Shown: positions 9,460 through 18,763 of the stretch, one piece after another | How positions within the stretch are numbered: the first letter of the stretch is position 1 | Layout of the letters: every line of letters starts with the position of its first letter | NCBI RefSeq assembly: GCF_025562715.2 | Contig: NZ_JAPFCC010000001.1 | Span: forward strand, 5,790,001-5,854,000 | DNA from: Endozoicomonas gorgoniicola | GTDB taxonomy: Bacteria; Pseudomonadota; Gammaproteobacteria; Pseudomonadales; Endozoicomonadaceae | Direction: 5' to 3' | DNA length: 64,000 nt | The notes under the pieces: generated by a model | What the model was told of the DNA's origin: nothing | What the model saw: the letters and a program-made list of their open reading frames with translations, nothing else | Databases searched by the model: none | Made by a program: the position numbers and the translations under genes

Positions 9460-10632
9460 AGTAGTTATAAATTAGCTATCGAATATTTTTGACCGTCCGG
9501 TTACTAAAAATAGTTATTCCAATTCTACCGGCAGCGCTCAGTGTAGTGATTATACTCCAGCTATCACCAACAACACCTGCGTTACTGCTTCAACGAAAAT
9601 GAAAACCGTTTTACCTATCACAGATGGGGCCATTAGAGAAACCCTGCAGATCGCCAGGAGTCATGACCCAACACCCTATGTCAGAGAAAGAGCACACGCT
9701 GTACTGCTCAGCTCTCGTGGCTTTCCTATGGCTCAAATTGCCGATATCTTTGAGGTTCAGTACCAGACGGTATCACGCTGGCTTGATGACTGGGAGGATT
9801 ATGGTATTCGAGGGCTATACAAAACACACGACGGAGGGAAGAAACCTATTTACAATTCTGAAGAAGAACTGCGCATTAAAGAACTGGTGGCTAAGGAACC
9901 CCGCCGTATATCATATGTCCAATCCAAAATCGAAGAGGAAACAGGCAAATCCGCATCAAAGACGACAATAGGTAGAATAATAAAAAAGCTGGGGATGGTT
10001 TACAAAAGACTCCGTAAATCATGCAAGCATAAAAGAGATGAGGAGCAGTTTCAGCGTAGTAAGGCAGCATTGAAAGATGCTCAAGAAGCTGAAGATAAAG
10101 GTTTAATTAATTTGTTCTATTTTGACGAGTCAGGGTTTAGTCAGGAGCCTTGCGTACCTTATGGCTGGCAGGAGAAAGGCAAACAGCTCCGTATACCTTC
10201 AGTAAAAAGTAAAAGAATCAATGTTCTGGGGTTTATGAACCGTTCCTGTGAACTGTTTTATTACCCTGTAATTGGATCAGTTGATAGCAAGACAGTCATT
10301 GATATTTTCGACTATTTTGCCTATCAGATGACAGCTCCAGAGTACGGAGGAGATGATCGTTACACTGTGGTCATTATTGATAATGCCAGCATTCACACCA
10401 GTAAAGCGTTCCGAGCAAGAATTGATGACTGGATTCTTGAGAAAAAAATGATTGTTTTATTTCTCCCCACATACTCTCCCGAGCTCAACCTGATTGAGAT
10501 TCTATGGGATAAGGCTAAATATGAATGGATCGATATATTATCAATTGTGAATTTCAGAGGCTTTGAGAAAGAGGTAAAGCGAGTTTTTGATGGGGTCGGT
10601 CAGGAATATATGATTTCGTATGCATGACTACT
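9460..10632 (+). mobile_element. IS630-family insertion sequence upstream of ettA
   Basis: The ends are AGTAGTTAT (from 9460) and the inverted ATGACTACT (to 10632). TA lies on both sides (9458-9459 and 10633-10634), as expected for IS630/Tc1-type elements, which duplicate TA. The right end is 50 bases before the ettA start codon, so native upstream control of ettA is displaced unless its promoter lies within those 50 bases or in the element. Confidence 0.8.
9599..10627 (+). CDS. IS630-family transposase
   Basis: This is a 342-residue single-frame IS630 transposase. It has an N-terminal winged helix-turn-helix (MAQIADIFEVQYQTVSRWLDDW), then a DDE_3 core with the catalytic Asp in LFYFDESGFSQEP, the second Asp in VVIIDNASIHTSKAF and the Glu in TYSPELNLIEILWDKAKYEW. 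Motif order and spacing are normal. It appears intact. Confidence 0.94.
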   Translation: MKTVLPITDGAIRETLQIARSHDPTPYVRERAHAVLLSSRGFPMAQIADIFEVQYQTVSRWLDDWEDYGIRGLYKTHDGGKKPIYNSEEELRIKELVAKEPRRISYVQSKIEEETGKSASKTTIGRIIKKLGMVYKRLRKSCKHKRDEEQFQRSKAALKDAQEAEDKGLINLFYFDESGFSQEPCVPYGWQEKGKQLRIPSVKSKRINVLGFMNRSCELFYYPVIGSVDSKTVIDIFDYFAYQMTAPEYGGDDRYTVVIIDNASIHTSKAFRARIDDWILEKKMIVLFLPTYSPELNLIEILWDKAKYEWIDILSIVNFRGFEKEVKRVFDGVGQEYMISYA

Positions 10633-10682
10633 TACAAACCTTAAGAAACATCTCAAATACTGGATAAAAGGAGACATGACTA

Positions 10683-12377
10683 ATGGCAAAAGGTGACAAG
10701 CATGGAAAAACAGGCTCTTACGTCTACACCATGAACCGGGTAAGCAAGGTTGTTCCCCCCAAACGCCAGATTCTCAAAGATATTTCCCTGTCATTCTTCC
10801 CCGGTGCCAAAATCGGTGTACTGGGCCTGAATGGTGCCGGCAAATCCACCCTGCTGCGCATCATGGCGGGTGTAGATAAAGAGTTCGACGGTGAAGCCCG
10901 TCCACAGCCAGACCTGAACGTTGGCTACCTGCCTCAGGAGCCGGAACTGGACCCGGCTAAAACCGTTCGTGAAGTGGTTGAAGAAGCACTGGGTGAAATC
11001 AAGGAAGCCCAGGAGAAGCTGGAAGCCGTTTACGCTGCCTATGCTGAGCCAGATGCAGACTTCGACGCCCTGGCTGCCGAGCAGGCAAAGCTGGAAAACA
11101 TCATTCAGGCGGCCGATGCCCACAATCTGGAACGCAAGCTGGAAGTCGCTGCCGACGCCCTGCGTCTGCCAGACTGGGATGCCAATGTTGCCAACCTGTC
11201 CGGTGGTGAGCGTCGCCGTGTTGCCCTGTGCCGCCTGCTGCTGTCCAGCCCGGAAATGCTGCTGCTGGACGAGCCAACCAACCACCTGGATGCCGAATCC
11301 GTTGCCTGGCTGGAGCGATTTCTGGTGGAATATCCGGGTACTGTGGTTGCCATCACCCACGACCGTTACTTCCTGGACAACGCCGCTGGCTGGATTCTGG
11401 AACTGGACCGTGGTGAAGGTATTCCTTACCAGGGTAACTACAGCGCCTGGCTGGAGCAGAAAGAACAGCGTCTGGAACAGGAACAGAAACAACAGGACGC
11501 CCGTCGTAAAGCAATGGAACACGAACTGGAATGGGTTCGCTCCAATGCCAAAGGCCGTCAGTCCAAGTCCAAGGCACGTCTGGCACGCTTTGAAGAGATG
11601 CAGTCTCAGGAGTTCCAGACCCGTAACGAAACCAATGAAATCTACATTCCACCCGGTCCACGTCTGGGCGAGAAGGTTCTGGAACTCAACAACGTCTGCA
11701 AAGGCTTCGACGGCCGCCTGCTGATTGATGACCTGAGTTTCAGCGTACCTAAAGGTGCGATTGTCGGTATTATCGGTGGTAACGGTGCCGGTAAGTCCAC
11801 ACTGTTTAAAATGATTGTCGGTGAAGAACAGCCGGATTCCGGTTCTATCGAACAGGGCGACACCGTTAAAATCTCCAACGTACAGCAGTTGCGCGATGAA
11901 CTGGATGATTCCAAGACCGTTTGGGAAGCGATCTCCGATGGTCAGGACATTCTGAAAATCAACAACTACGAAGTACCTTCCCGTGCTTACATTGGTCGCT
12001 TTAACTTCAAGGGCGGCGACCAGCAGAAGCGTGTCGGCGAACTGTCTGGTGGTGAGCGTGGTCGCCTGCAACTGGCTGCCACCCTGAAGCATGGCGGTAA
12101 TGTGCTGCTGCTGGACGAACCGTCCAACGACCTCGACGTGGAAACCCTGCGCGCACTGGAAGAAGCGATGCTCGCCTTCCCCGGCTGTGCCATGGTGATC
12201 TCCCACGACCGCTGGTTCCTGGATCGTGTAGCCACCCACATTCTGGCTTATGAGGGTGACTCCAAAGTCACCTTCTTTGAAGGTAACTACACCGAGTACG
12301 AAGCGGACCGCAAAGAGCGTCTGGGCGAAGAAGCTGCCGGGCCGCACCGTATCAAGTACAAGCGCATTGACGCTTAA
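10683..12377 (+). CDS. ettA: energy-dependent translational throttle protein EttA (ABC-F ATPase)
   Basis: EttA is a cytoplasmic ABC-F protein that binds the ribosomal E site and gates entry into elongation according to the ATP/ADP ratio. The 564 residues contain two ATPase domains: Walker A GLNGAGKST (about residue 55), signature LSGGERRRVAL and Walker B LLLDEPTNHLD; then a charged linker (KQQDARRKAMEHELEWVRS) and a second Walker A GGNGAGKST, signature LSGGERGRL and LLLDEPSNDLD. Length and the N-terminus MAKGDKHG fit EttA rather than Uup or YheS. An AGGAG ribosome-binding site precedes the ATG. An IS630 element lies just upstream. Confidence 0.96.
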   Translation: MAKGDKHGKTGSYVYTMNRVSKVVPPKRQILKDISLSFFPGAKIGVLGLNGAGKSTLLRIMAGVDKEFDGEARPQPDLNVGYLPQEPELDPAKTVREVVEEALGEIKEAQEKLEAVYAAYAEPDADFDALAAEQAKLENIIQAADAHNLERKLEVAADALRLPDWDANVANLSGGERRRVALCRLLLSSPEMLLLDEPTNHLDAESVAWLERFLVEYPGTVVAITHDRYFLDNAAGWILELDRGEGIPYQGNYSAWLEQKEQRLEQEQKQQDARRKAMEHELEWVRSNAKGRQSKSKARLARFEEMQSQEFQTRNETNEIYIPPGPRLGEKVLELNNVCKGFDGRLLIDDLSFSVPKGAIVGIIGGNGAGKSTLFKMIVGEEQPDSGSIEQGDTVKISNVQQLRDELDDSKTVWEAISDGQDILKINNYEVPSRAYIGRFNFKGGDQQKRVGELSGGERGRLQLAATLKHGGNVLLLDEPSNDLDVETLRALEEAMLAFPGCAMVISHDRWFLDRVATHILAYEGDSKVTFFEGNYTEYEADRKERLGEEAAGPHRIKYKRIDA

Positions 12378-12394
12378 TACCTGTTACTGACACC

Positions 12395-12421
12395 TGAACC
12401 CTTGCAGACTGCAAGGGTTCA
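12395..12421 (+). terminator. rho-independent-like terminator after ettA
   Basis: A perfect 12-bp stem (TGAACCCTTGCA pairing with TGCAAGGGTTCA) with a 3-base loop follows the ettA stop by 17 bases. It is followed by a short pyrimidine run (GCTTTCT). It separates ettA from the convergent minus-strand gene. Confidence 0.7.
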
Positions 12422-12430
12422 GCTTTCTGG

Positions 12431-13699
12431 TTATTCTTCTTTCTTATCGTCCCGGGAAATATAGTTATCCAGGTAATATTGCTTGCAATCATTCCAGGAA
12501 ATCTTTCCACAAATACGATAATAAACTTCTGCCCTGATGTATCTGCTCGTATCCACAGCGCGATTCAGGTAATCAACTCCACATTGCCGGATACCTTTCT
12601 CTCTACAAGCGACTTGCCAAAGTAGTCGTTTAACACTTTCCTTAACAGACGGATGGGTTGCACCAATCAGTAAAACACTCACAAAGCTGGCTTTGATCAC
12701 GTTACCCGCGAAAGAGTCGGTACTATAAGTTTGCCGGAAAAAAGTTTGCCGGAAAATATCCTGATTTTTCCATTTGGGTCGGACTTTTCTGATGCTGCGC
12801 GGATTTAACCTGGGCGCATTTTTGCTCTTAACGGGTACTGCAGAATAATCACCACCATCGGTACTGACCAGAGGGCGAACAACCCTTCTGTTCAGGTCAA
12901 TATGCAGTGGCTGGGACTCGCCAGACCGTGCAACATGAACAGGTGTTATTGGAGGAAAAGGCAGAACAGGCATTAGTTGAGGTGAAACGATAAAGTGAAG
13001 ATTAGCCTGGAATGTCAGGCTTCTGATCAACTCATGTACACTGTCTTCATTCAGCTGCAGATTTGTAACTGTCTGGGTTTCGACAGACAAATGTCCATGA
13101 CTCCTGCGGATGATGGTTATATGCTGTGTGTCTTCCTGCCTGTCATCAACCACCAGTATGGATCGTCGTGTTGCCATTGCCAGCAAAACAAGTATTTCAA
13201 GATTGTCCATTTGATCCAGCCCCAGCCTTATATCATTCAGCAGCTCGCGAGTAATGAGGTGTCTGGTGCTGGTTGAAACACCTTCATCCAGCCACTGAAG
13301 GGCTGTCATGATAATACTGTTTTGAGCATTTGGGAGGCTGGCCAGCGCGGAGCGTAACATTTCAAGTCGAAAAGGATCAGCTAAAACGCCCTCAAGATGG
13401 TTAGCAAGATAATGGCTCACAACCACCAGTCGCGCGTATGGGCAGCTCCTGACCTGAATATTGACATTATGATAAATAGAAGAAGGGGTACTTCCCTGGA
13501 AACGATTCATAATACCGGTCAACAAGTCTCTGCCTTCGAGTGCTGCAACTATAGCGGTGGGCAGACAGGACTGCTGGCCTTCCAGCATCTTACATTTGAT
13601 AAACTCGGCTCTATGGACTGAGTTCCGATCTCTTACAGCCTGAACAGAAACAGAAAAAACAATGCAAAGGAAAACCGGGACAAAACGGAAACAGAACAT
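12431..13699 (-). CDS. secreted hypothetical protein (422 residues)
   Basis: No family is recognised. ATG 13699 gives a clear signal peptide (FVPVFLCIVFSVSVQAV); a GTG at 13711 would add four residues. The mature protein has a Cys in a motif QQSCLPTAIVAALEGRDLL and, about 150 residues later, VVDDRQEDTQHITIIRRSHG. This Cys-then-His order is reminiscent of papain-like or OTU proteases, but the match is weak and is only a suggestion. The C-terminal part is basic, then has a Cys-rich tail (CREKGIRQCGVDY, YYRICGKISWNDCKQYY) with Sel1-like spacing. It sits alone between convergent and divergent neighbours and may be an exported host-interaction protein. Confidence 0.65.
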   Translation of the reverse strand: MFCFRFVPVFLCIVFSVSVQAVRDRNSVHRAEFIKCKMLEGQQSCLPTAIVAALEGRDLLTGIMNRFQGSTPSSIYHNVNIQVRSCPYARLVVVSHYLANHLEGVLADPFRLEMLRSALASLPNAQNSIIMTALQWLDEGVSTSTRHLITRELLNDIRLGLDQMDNLEILVLLAMATRRSILVVDDRQEDTQHITIIRRSHGHLSVETQTVTNLQLNEDSVHELIRSLTFQANLHFIVSPQLMPVLPFPPITPVHVARSGESQPLHIDLNRRVVRPLVSTDGGDYSAVPVKSKNAPRLNPRSIRKVRPKWKNQDIFRQTFFRQTYSTDSFAGNVIKASFVSVLLIGATHPSVKESVKRLLWQVACREKGIRQCGVDYLNRAVDTSRYIRAEVYYRICGKISWNDCKQYYLDNYISRDDKKEE

Positions 13700-13879
13700 A
13701 AAAAGTAACACCTTCCGACTATTTTAAAATTTCTGCTACCTGAGATTGACCTGAAAGCTTATAGTTCCAGCCAGAATAACAACCATAATGAGACCTGCAG
13801 GAATGAACCGATTGAAACAGACCCTGTCTGATAATGAGCAGGCTCCCGGGCAAAGCTCTGAATAGCTAACGCCTGCTTC

Positions 13880-14815
13880 TCAGGAATCTGGCAGAATCCC
13901 ATAGTGCTGCAACAGTGCGTCACAATATTTTTCCCTGGCAGGAATCGCCTTGCAGCGGGCAATAAAACCCTGACTGTAAGCATCCTGATCCACGAAGTTC
14001 GACACGGTTCTGTCATTACGCCACTGATACAGGAAATCCAGAAGCTGCTGCTCCGATTCAACCGAGTCAAACCGTTTTTTTCCCTCCAGGTAAGTACACA
14101 GGACGGGAACATAAGTTATGTCAGAATCAAAGCTCATCACAGCCTGCTGAACGCTATCGAGATGACGGTCATGGTCGTCTACCAGCATTACCCGCTCTGG
14201 TTTCGGCAGGAGCTTGTTTTCGATCAGGGCAATCAGAACTTCTCCTTTCCTGTTGCCCTGCCCGGCCAGCACCACACCATGCTCCACTACAAACTGCCTG
14301 TCTCCCGGCAGGGCAATAAATCGTTCAGCCCCTGTATCTGAAAAGGTAATACCGACTTCTTTTAGCTGCCACCGGGTCGCATCGGCAACGGGCAGCCCCC
14401 GGGCGGTCATGCCAATAACCGTGACACCTTTGCTGATCAGTTGGTTAATGGTGTCGGGTAATGTCTCATCAGTGAGCTGCACAGGGACTTTGCCATAAAC
14501 CAGCGTCAGCAGAGGATCAATCTCATCGACAATAGACTGCCTTGTCCTGCCGGGGTTGCGTTGCATCTCCTGGTCAACCAGATAATAGAACATCTCTGAC
14601 CGCCCCAGCCATTGCCCTTCAGGCGTGGTAATGGTGGTATCGTCCAGATCCAGAATCACCAGACTCTGGTTGTTGAGGGTTCCGTCATTAAACGCCTGCT
14701 GGAGAAACAGCCCCGGTTGCGATGTTGTCGCCGCAGATGTCTGATAAGGGTTCATGATCAAGGCCATAAACCAGATAGCGACCAGCCAACGTATAAATTT
14801 ATTGCTTTTCAACAC
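13880..14815 (-). CDS. secreted DUF2608/HAD-superfamily protein
   Basis: The 311-residue protein starts with a signal peptide (WLVAIWFMALIMNPYQTSAA) and contains the HAD motif I VILDLDDTTITTPEG, a motif II candidate VIGMTARG, and a motif III/IV region ERVMLVDDHDRHLDSVQQA. This arrangement fits DUF2608, a periplasmic or exported HAD-like phosphatase family found in Legionella, Coxiella and chlamydiae. Substrate is unknown. The start is GTG at 14815, the only start leaving the complete signal peptide. It is transcribed divergently from ydiJ. Confidence 0.82.
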   Translation of the reverse strand: MLKSNKFIRWLVAIWFMALIMNPYQTSAATTSQPGLFLQQAFNDGTLNNQSLVILDLDDTTITTPEGQWLGRSEMFYYLVDQEMQRNPGRTRQSIVDEIDPLLTLVYGKVPVQLTDETLPDTINQLISKGVTVIGMTARGLPVADATRWQLKEVGITFSDTGAERFIALPGDRQFVVEHGVVLAGQGNRKGEVLIALIENKLLPKPERVMLVDDHDRHLDSVQQAVMSFDSDITYVPVLCTYLEGKKRFDSVESEQQLLDFLYQWRNDRTVSNFVDQDAYSQGFIARCKAIPAREKYCDALLQHYGILPDS

Positions 14816-14950
14816 CGGACAGACACCTTGCAGCTTTTAGTTAAGAAGTGACTAACAGACGCTCAAAAATAGCATATCCACGATTTCATACTGCAAAGGC
14901 ACCGCATTAGCCCTTACAATATTGCGCGGAAGGTAAGCCTGGAGAGGACA

Positions 14951-17900
14951 GTGATCAGTAAGCTGGACAACAAAACAACAAGTACTTTGTATCAGTCATT
15001 TGCAAAGGCTGTACAGTCAGCCGGTTTTCTGGGTGATATCGAGCTGGGATACGCTGATCGCACGGTACTGGCAACAGACAACTCCATTTACCAGTTACTA
15101 CCGGAAGGCATTTTTTACCCTCGTTCTACCGGCGACTTGAGCCTTATTCTGACCCAGTCAGCCCGCCCGGAGTTTCAGCAGATTGTGTTATCACCCAGGG
15201 GAGGCGGCACGGGTACCAACGGACAGTCTTTAACCACTGGTTTCATGGTAGATACCAGTCGCTATATGAACCAGGTACTGGAAATCAATGCTGAAGAGCG
15301 CTGGGCAAGGGTTCAGGCCGGTACAGTAAAAGATTACCTGAATGAACGGGTGGCAAAAGACGGTCTGTTCTTTGCACCGGAGCTGTCCACCAGCAACCGC
15401 GCCACTGTTGGGGGCATGGTCAACACCGATGCCAGCGGACAGGGTTCGGTGGTGTATGGCAAAACCCGACACCATGTGCTGGAGCTTACCTCAGTGCTGG
15501 CAGACGGCACCGTCTGGACTTCATCAGCCATCAACGATGATGAACTGAACCAGCTGTGTCAGCGTGAAGACAACATTGGAACGATTCATAAAACGGTTCG
15601 TCAGGCACATGATGATCATAAACAGCAGGTAGAAGACATTTTCCCGAAGCTGAATCGCAACCTGACGGGCTATGACCTGGCTAATATCCGCAATAAGCAG
15701 GGCGAATTTAATCTGAACGCTATATTGTGTGGTTCCGAAGGCACTCTGGCGATGGTCAGCGAAATCAAGGTTAACCTGCTGCCTGTTCCTGAAACATCTG
15801 CCCTGGTGCTGGTCTTTTACCAGAGTTTTCAGGAATCACTGCAGGACGCCCAGACCCTGATGGCAGCAAAACCCTGTTCCATTGAAACCATTGACTCCAG
15901 GGTACTGAGGTTAGCCAAAGCCGACACCATCTGGGAGAGCGTTAAGGGCTTCTTCCCACAAAACAGCGAAGCTATCGACGGCATTAACTTTGTCGAGTTC
16001 ACCGGTCACAATGAGGATGAAATAAACAACGGCATAGCCCGCCTGGTCACTGAACTGAACAAAAGCTCTGAAATTGAACGTTCTGGTCATCAGATCGTGA
16101 TGGGGACTGATAACGTTAAGAAAATCTGGGCGATGCGCAAACAGTCCGTTGGACTGCTGGGCAATATGAAAGGCGACGCACGCCCAATACCTTTTGTAGA
16201 AGATGTTGCCGTACCTCCGGAAAATCTGGCTGCCTTTATTCAACAATTCAGAGCCCTGCTGGATAAGCATCAACTGACGTATGGCATGTTTGGCCATGTC
16301 GATGCTGGTGTTCTGCATGTACGACCTGCTATCGACATGAAAGACCCGCAGCAGGCTATGCTGGTGCGCTCAATCAGCGATGAAGTGGCACAACTGGCAC
16401 AATCCAATGGCGGTGTACTCTGGGGAGAACACGGCAAAGGGGTTCGATCTGAATACTCACCGGCTTTCTTTACCGACCTCTACCCGGTTCTGCAACACAT
16501 CAAAAACGCCTTTGACCCACATAACCAGCTGAACCCCGGCAAAATTGCGACGCCTGCCAGTCAGGAGCTGCTGAAGATTGACGGCGTGCAGACCCGGGGA
16601 GAACTGGACAGCACCATTGAGCGCAAAGCCTTTGAAGCATTCACCAGTGGCATGTATTGCAACGGTAACGGTGCCTGTTTTAACTACAACCCTGCCAGCG
16701 CCATGTGTCCGACCTGGAAAGCCACTTACGACAGAACCCACTCACCTAAAGGCCGATCCGGTCTGGTCAGGGAGTGGTTGCGCCTGCAAAGCGCGGCAGG
16801 TACCGATATTGCCGAAGAAATCCACAAGGTACGACAGGGCGGTCTTTTCTACAACGCCATGGACAAAGCCCGTAATACCGTGGACAAGCTCAGGGGCAAA
16901 GAAGACTTCAGCCATGAAGTCTACAAAGCGCTGGACCATTGCATGAGCTGTAAGTCCTGTGCCGGACAATGCCCGATTCAGGTCAACATACCTGACCTGC
17001 GTTCCCGCTACTTTGAGCTTTACCACAGTCGTTACCCAAGACCTCTGAAACATCATATAGCCGGGCTGCTCGAACCCATGCTGCCAGCACTGGCGAAAGT
17101 AAGACCAGTTTATAATTTTACTGCCCGATCACAACTGGCTAACTGGCTTGCCAGCAAAACTGTTGGACTTCAGGATCTTCCAGCGATTACCAGCACCTCA
17201 CCACTAAATGACAGTTGTCGTTCAGGTGCCTCGGTTGCCACACCGCAGTTACTGGACTCCTTACCCGAAGAAGAACGACAGCGGACAGTGATTATTGTGC
17301 AGGATGCCTTCACCAGTTTCTTTGAAACGCCTGTACTGACTGAACTGGTTGAGCTGCTGGTCAGACTGGGCTATCGCCCTCTGGTAACGCCTTTCCAGCC
17401 TAATGGCAAAGTACTGCATGTTTATGGTTATCTGGGCCGGTTCGAAAAAGTAGCGCGAACGAATGGCACAGAACTGAAACAACTGGCTGAATCCGGCGTC
17501 AGTCTGATAGGCATCGACGCTGCCGTTACTCTTACCTATCGCGATGAATATCATGAAGTGATGGGGAATAACGCACCAGAGGTATTGTTGCTGTCTGAGT
17601 GGTTCGCCAGAGAAGCTGAGCAGATTGCTGCGCTTAACCTTGGATTGGAGGGTGACTACATTTTGCTGGGGCATTGCACCGAAACCACCAACGTTCCAGC
17701 CACTCCCTCGCAGTGGCAGGCATTGTACAAAGCCTGTGGCCTGAAGCTGACCTACCAGCCAACAGGCTGCTGCGGTATGGCTGGTATTTACGGTCATGAA
17801 ACCCGTCATCAGGACGTTTCCCGCAGGGTTTATGAACTCAGCTGGCAGGACGTAGTCGAAAAGCCTGAAAATCAGGGCAGGCTGGTTGCAACGGGGTATT

Positions 17901-17986
17901 CCTGCCGCAGTCAGGTCAAGCGCCTGAGTGACTCTCGAATCCCCCATCCCGTACAAGTACTGCTGCACCTGCTAAAAGACAAATAA
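14951..17986 (+). CDS. ydiJ: FAD-linked oxidase/Fe-S protein YdiJ (D-2-hydroxyglutarate dehydrogenase family)
   Basis: This 1011-residue enzyme joins an FAD-binding PCMH/GlcD-type oxidase to an iron-sulfur, CCG-domain half, the same architecture and length as E. coli YdiJ (about 1018), which is reported to oxidise D-2-hydroxyglutarate. Seen are the FAD loop SPRGGGTGTNGQSL (about residue 80), HVDAGVLHVRP and GEHGKGVRSEY in the oxidase C-terminal domain, a Cys group CNGNGACFNYNPASAMCPTW (about 572), the [4Fe-4S] motif CMSCKSCAGQCPIQV (about 665) and the late cysteines TGCCGMAGIYG. The start is GTG 14951 with a GAGAGGA ribosome-binding site. It is monocistronic. Confidence 0.92.
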   Translation: MISKLDNKTTSTLYQSFAKAVQSAGFLGDIELGYADRTVLATDNSIYQLLPEGIFYPRSTGDLSLILTQSARPEFQQIVLSPRGGGTGTNGQSLTTGFMVDTSRYMNQVLEINAEERWARVQAGTVKDYLNERVAKDGLFFAPELSTSNRATVGGMVNTDASGQGSVVYGKTRHHVLELTSVLADGTVWTSSAINDDELNQLCQREDNIGTIHKTVRQAHDDHKQQVEDIFPKLNRNLTGYDLANIRNKQGEFNLNAILCGSEGTLAMVSEIKVNLLPVPETSALVLVFYQSFQESLQDAQTLMAAKPCSIETIDSRVLRLAKADTIWESVKGFFPQNSEAIDGINFVEFTGHNEDEINNGIARLVTELNKSSEIERSGHQIVMGTDNVKKIWAMRKQSVGLLGNMKGDARPIPFVEDVAVPPENLAAFIQQFRALLDKHQLTYGMFGHVDAGVLHVRPAIDMKDPQQAMLVRSISDEVAQLAQSNGGVLWGEHGKGVRSEYSPAFFTDLYPVLQHIKNAFDPHNQLNPGKIATPASQELLKIDGVQTRGELDSTIERKAFEAFTSGMYCNGNGACFNYNPASAMCPTWKATYDRTHSPKGRSGLVREWLRLQSAAGTDIAEEIHKVRQGGLFYNAMDKARNTVDKLRGKEDFSHEVYKALDHCMSCKSCAGQCPIQVNIPDLRSRYFELYHSRYPRPLKHHIAGLLEPMLPALAKVRPVYNFTARSQLANWLASKTVGLQDLPAITSTSPLNDSCRSGASVATPQLLDSLPEEERQRTVIIVQDAFTSFFETPVLTELVELLVRLGYRPLVTPFQPNGKVLHVYGYLGRFEKVARTNGTELKQLAESGVSLIGIDAAVTLTYRDEYHEVMGNNAPEVLLLSEWFAREAEQIAALNLGLEGDYILLGHCTETTNVPATPSQWQALYKACGLKLTYQPTGCCGMAGIYGHETRHQDVSRRVYELSWQDVVEKPENQGRLVATGYSCRSQVKRLSDSRIPHPVQVLLHLLKDK

Positions 17987-18007
17987 AAGTCACTTGTCGT
18001 ATTAGTA

Positions 18008-18033
18008 AATAGCACTGCCCCTGCAGTGCTATT
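18008..18033 (+). terminator. hairpin terminator after ydiJ
   Basis: A perfect 11-bp stem (AATAGCACTGC with GCAGTGCTATT) and 4-base loop lies 21 bases after the ydiJ stop, between ydiJ and the convergent nsrR-like gene. It may serve both directions. Confidence 0.65.
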
Positions 18034-18076
18034 CATATCAAATCATAAATGCGTTATTTAATTTACTTTTATGCTT

Positions 18077-18526
18077 TCAGGAAAGGCTTATGTTTTCCCG
18101 GCCTGCATGCAGTTGAATCAGCAGGCCATTCTTCTTATCCAGCGCATCAGCCAGAGAGTATTGAGCCAGTACATTAAAAAAGGCATCCATTGCCTGATTC
18201 ATAATATCTTTCAGCTGACAGGCAGAACAGTCGGAGCAGGCAATTTCCTCGCACTCAACCAGTGTAATGCTGGATTCCATCGCTTTAACCACGTCTCCAA
18301 GGTTAATGTCTTCCGGCTGCATGCCCAGGCGAAAACCGCCACCTTTACCCCGAAAAGTCTGCAGATAACCCAGCTGACCCAGCTTTTGTACAATTTTCAT
18401 CACATGAGTGCGTGGCACCTCAAAGGCGTCCGTTACTTCCTGAACTGACAACAGGCGCTCTCCTGTTTCCATTGCAGAATAAACAAGAATCCGAAGGGCA
18501 AAGTCCGTGTGTTTAGTTAATCTCAT
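18077..18526 (-). CDS. nsrR: Rrf2-family regulator, NsrR-like
   Basis: This 149-residue Rrf2 protein has an N-terminal winged helix (MRLTKHTDFALRILVYSA, recognition region VPRTHVMKIVQKLGQLGYLQT) and the basic wing RGKGGGFRLG. The three-cysteine cluster-binding motif CEEIACSDCSAC lies at about residues 91-102, as in the nitric-oxide sensor NsrR, which holds an Fe-S cluster and represses NO-detoxification genes. No NO-stress genes are adjacent. Directly upstream the sequence AAGATGAACATTT (minus strand, near 18554-18566) resembles an NsrR half-site, so autoregulation is possible. IscR is less likely from the Cys spacing. Confidence 0.85.
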   Translation of the reverse strand: MRLTKHTDFALRILVYSAMETGERLLSVQEVTDAFEVPRTHVMKIVQKLGQLGYLQTFRGKGGGFRLGMQPEDINLGDVVKAMESSITLVECEEIACSDCSACQLKDIMNQAMDAFFNVLAQYSLADALDKKNGLLIQLHAGRENISLS

Positions 18527-18632
18527 GATTTGATAGGGGGGTATCTATAAATGTTCATCTTTAATATCAGAGAAACGCTCATGATGCACGCATTTCAATC
18601 CGGTTTCAGTGCATTTAGGTTCTTTTAACTAT

Positions 18633-18693
18633 GAAAATGCAGCTCACCCTGACTCCTCAGTCATTTTCATATTTCGGGGTGAGCCGCATTTTC
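18633..18693. repeat. long inverted repeat between nsrR and the tandem-SIS gene
   Basis: GAAAATGCAGCTCACCC (18633-18649) pairs with GGGTGAGCCGCATTTTC (18677-18693), 16 of 17 positions matching, with a 27-base loop. It lies in the divergent intergenic region 18527-18763. It may be a transcription terminator/attenuator or a small repeat element. Confidence 0.5.
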
Positions 18694-18763
18694 CGCCCAT
18701 GGCTATTTTATTTAATAGTCTATAATCGCCTGCTTTAAATCACTTATACCGGTATTGCCTTTA

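Noticed and set aside
10791..12347. 518-codon open frame antisense to ettA
   Set aside because: It is the complement of a strongly conserved ABC-F gene with GC-biased codons; no ribosome-binding site or protein family features.
13759..14112. 117-codon frame overlapping the HAD gene
   Set aside because: It lies in another frame of the same strand as the DUF2608 gene and has no features of its own.
17261..17968. 235-codon frame antisense to ydiJ
   Set aside because: Shadow frame without start signals; ydiJ motifs continue through the region on the other strand.
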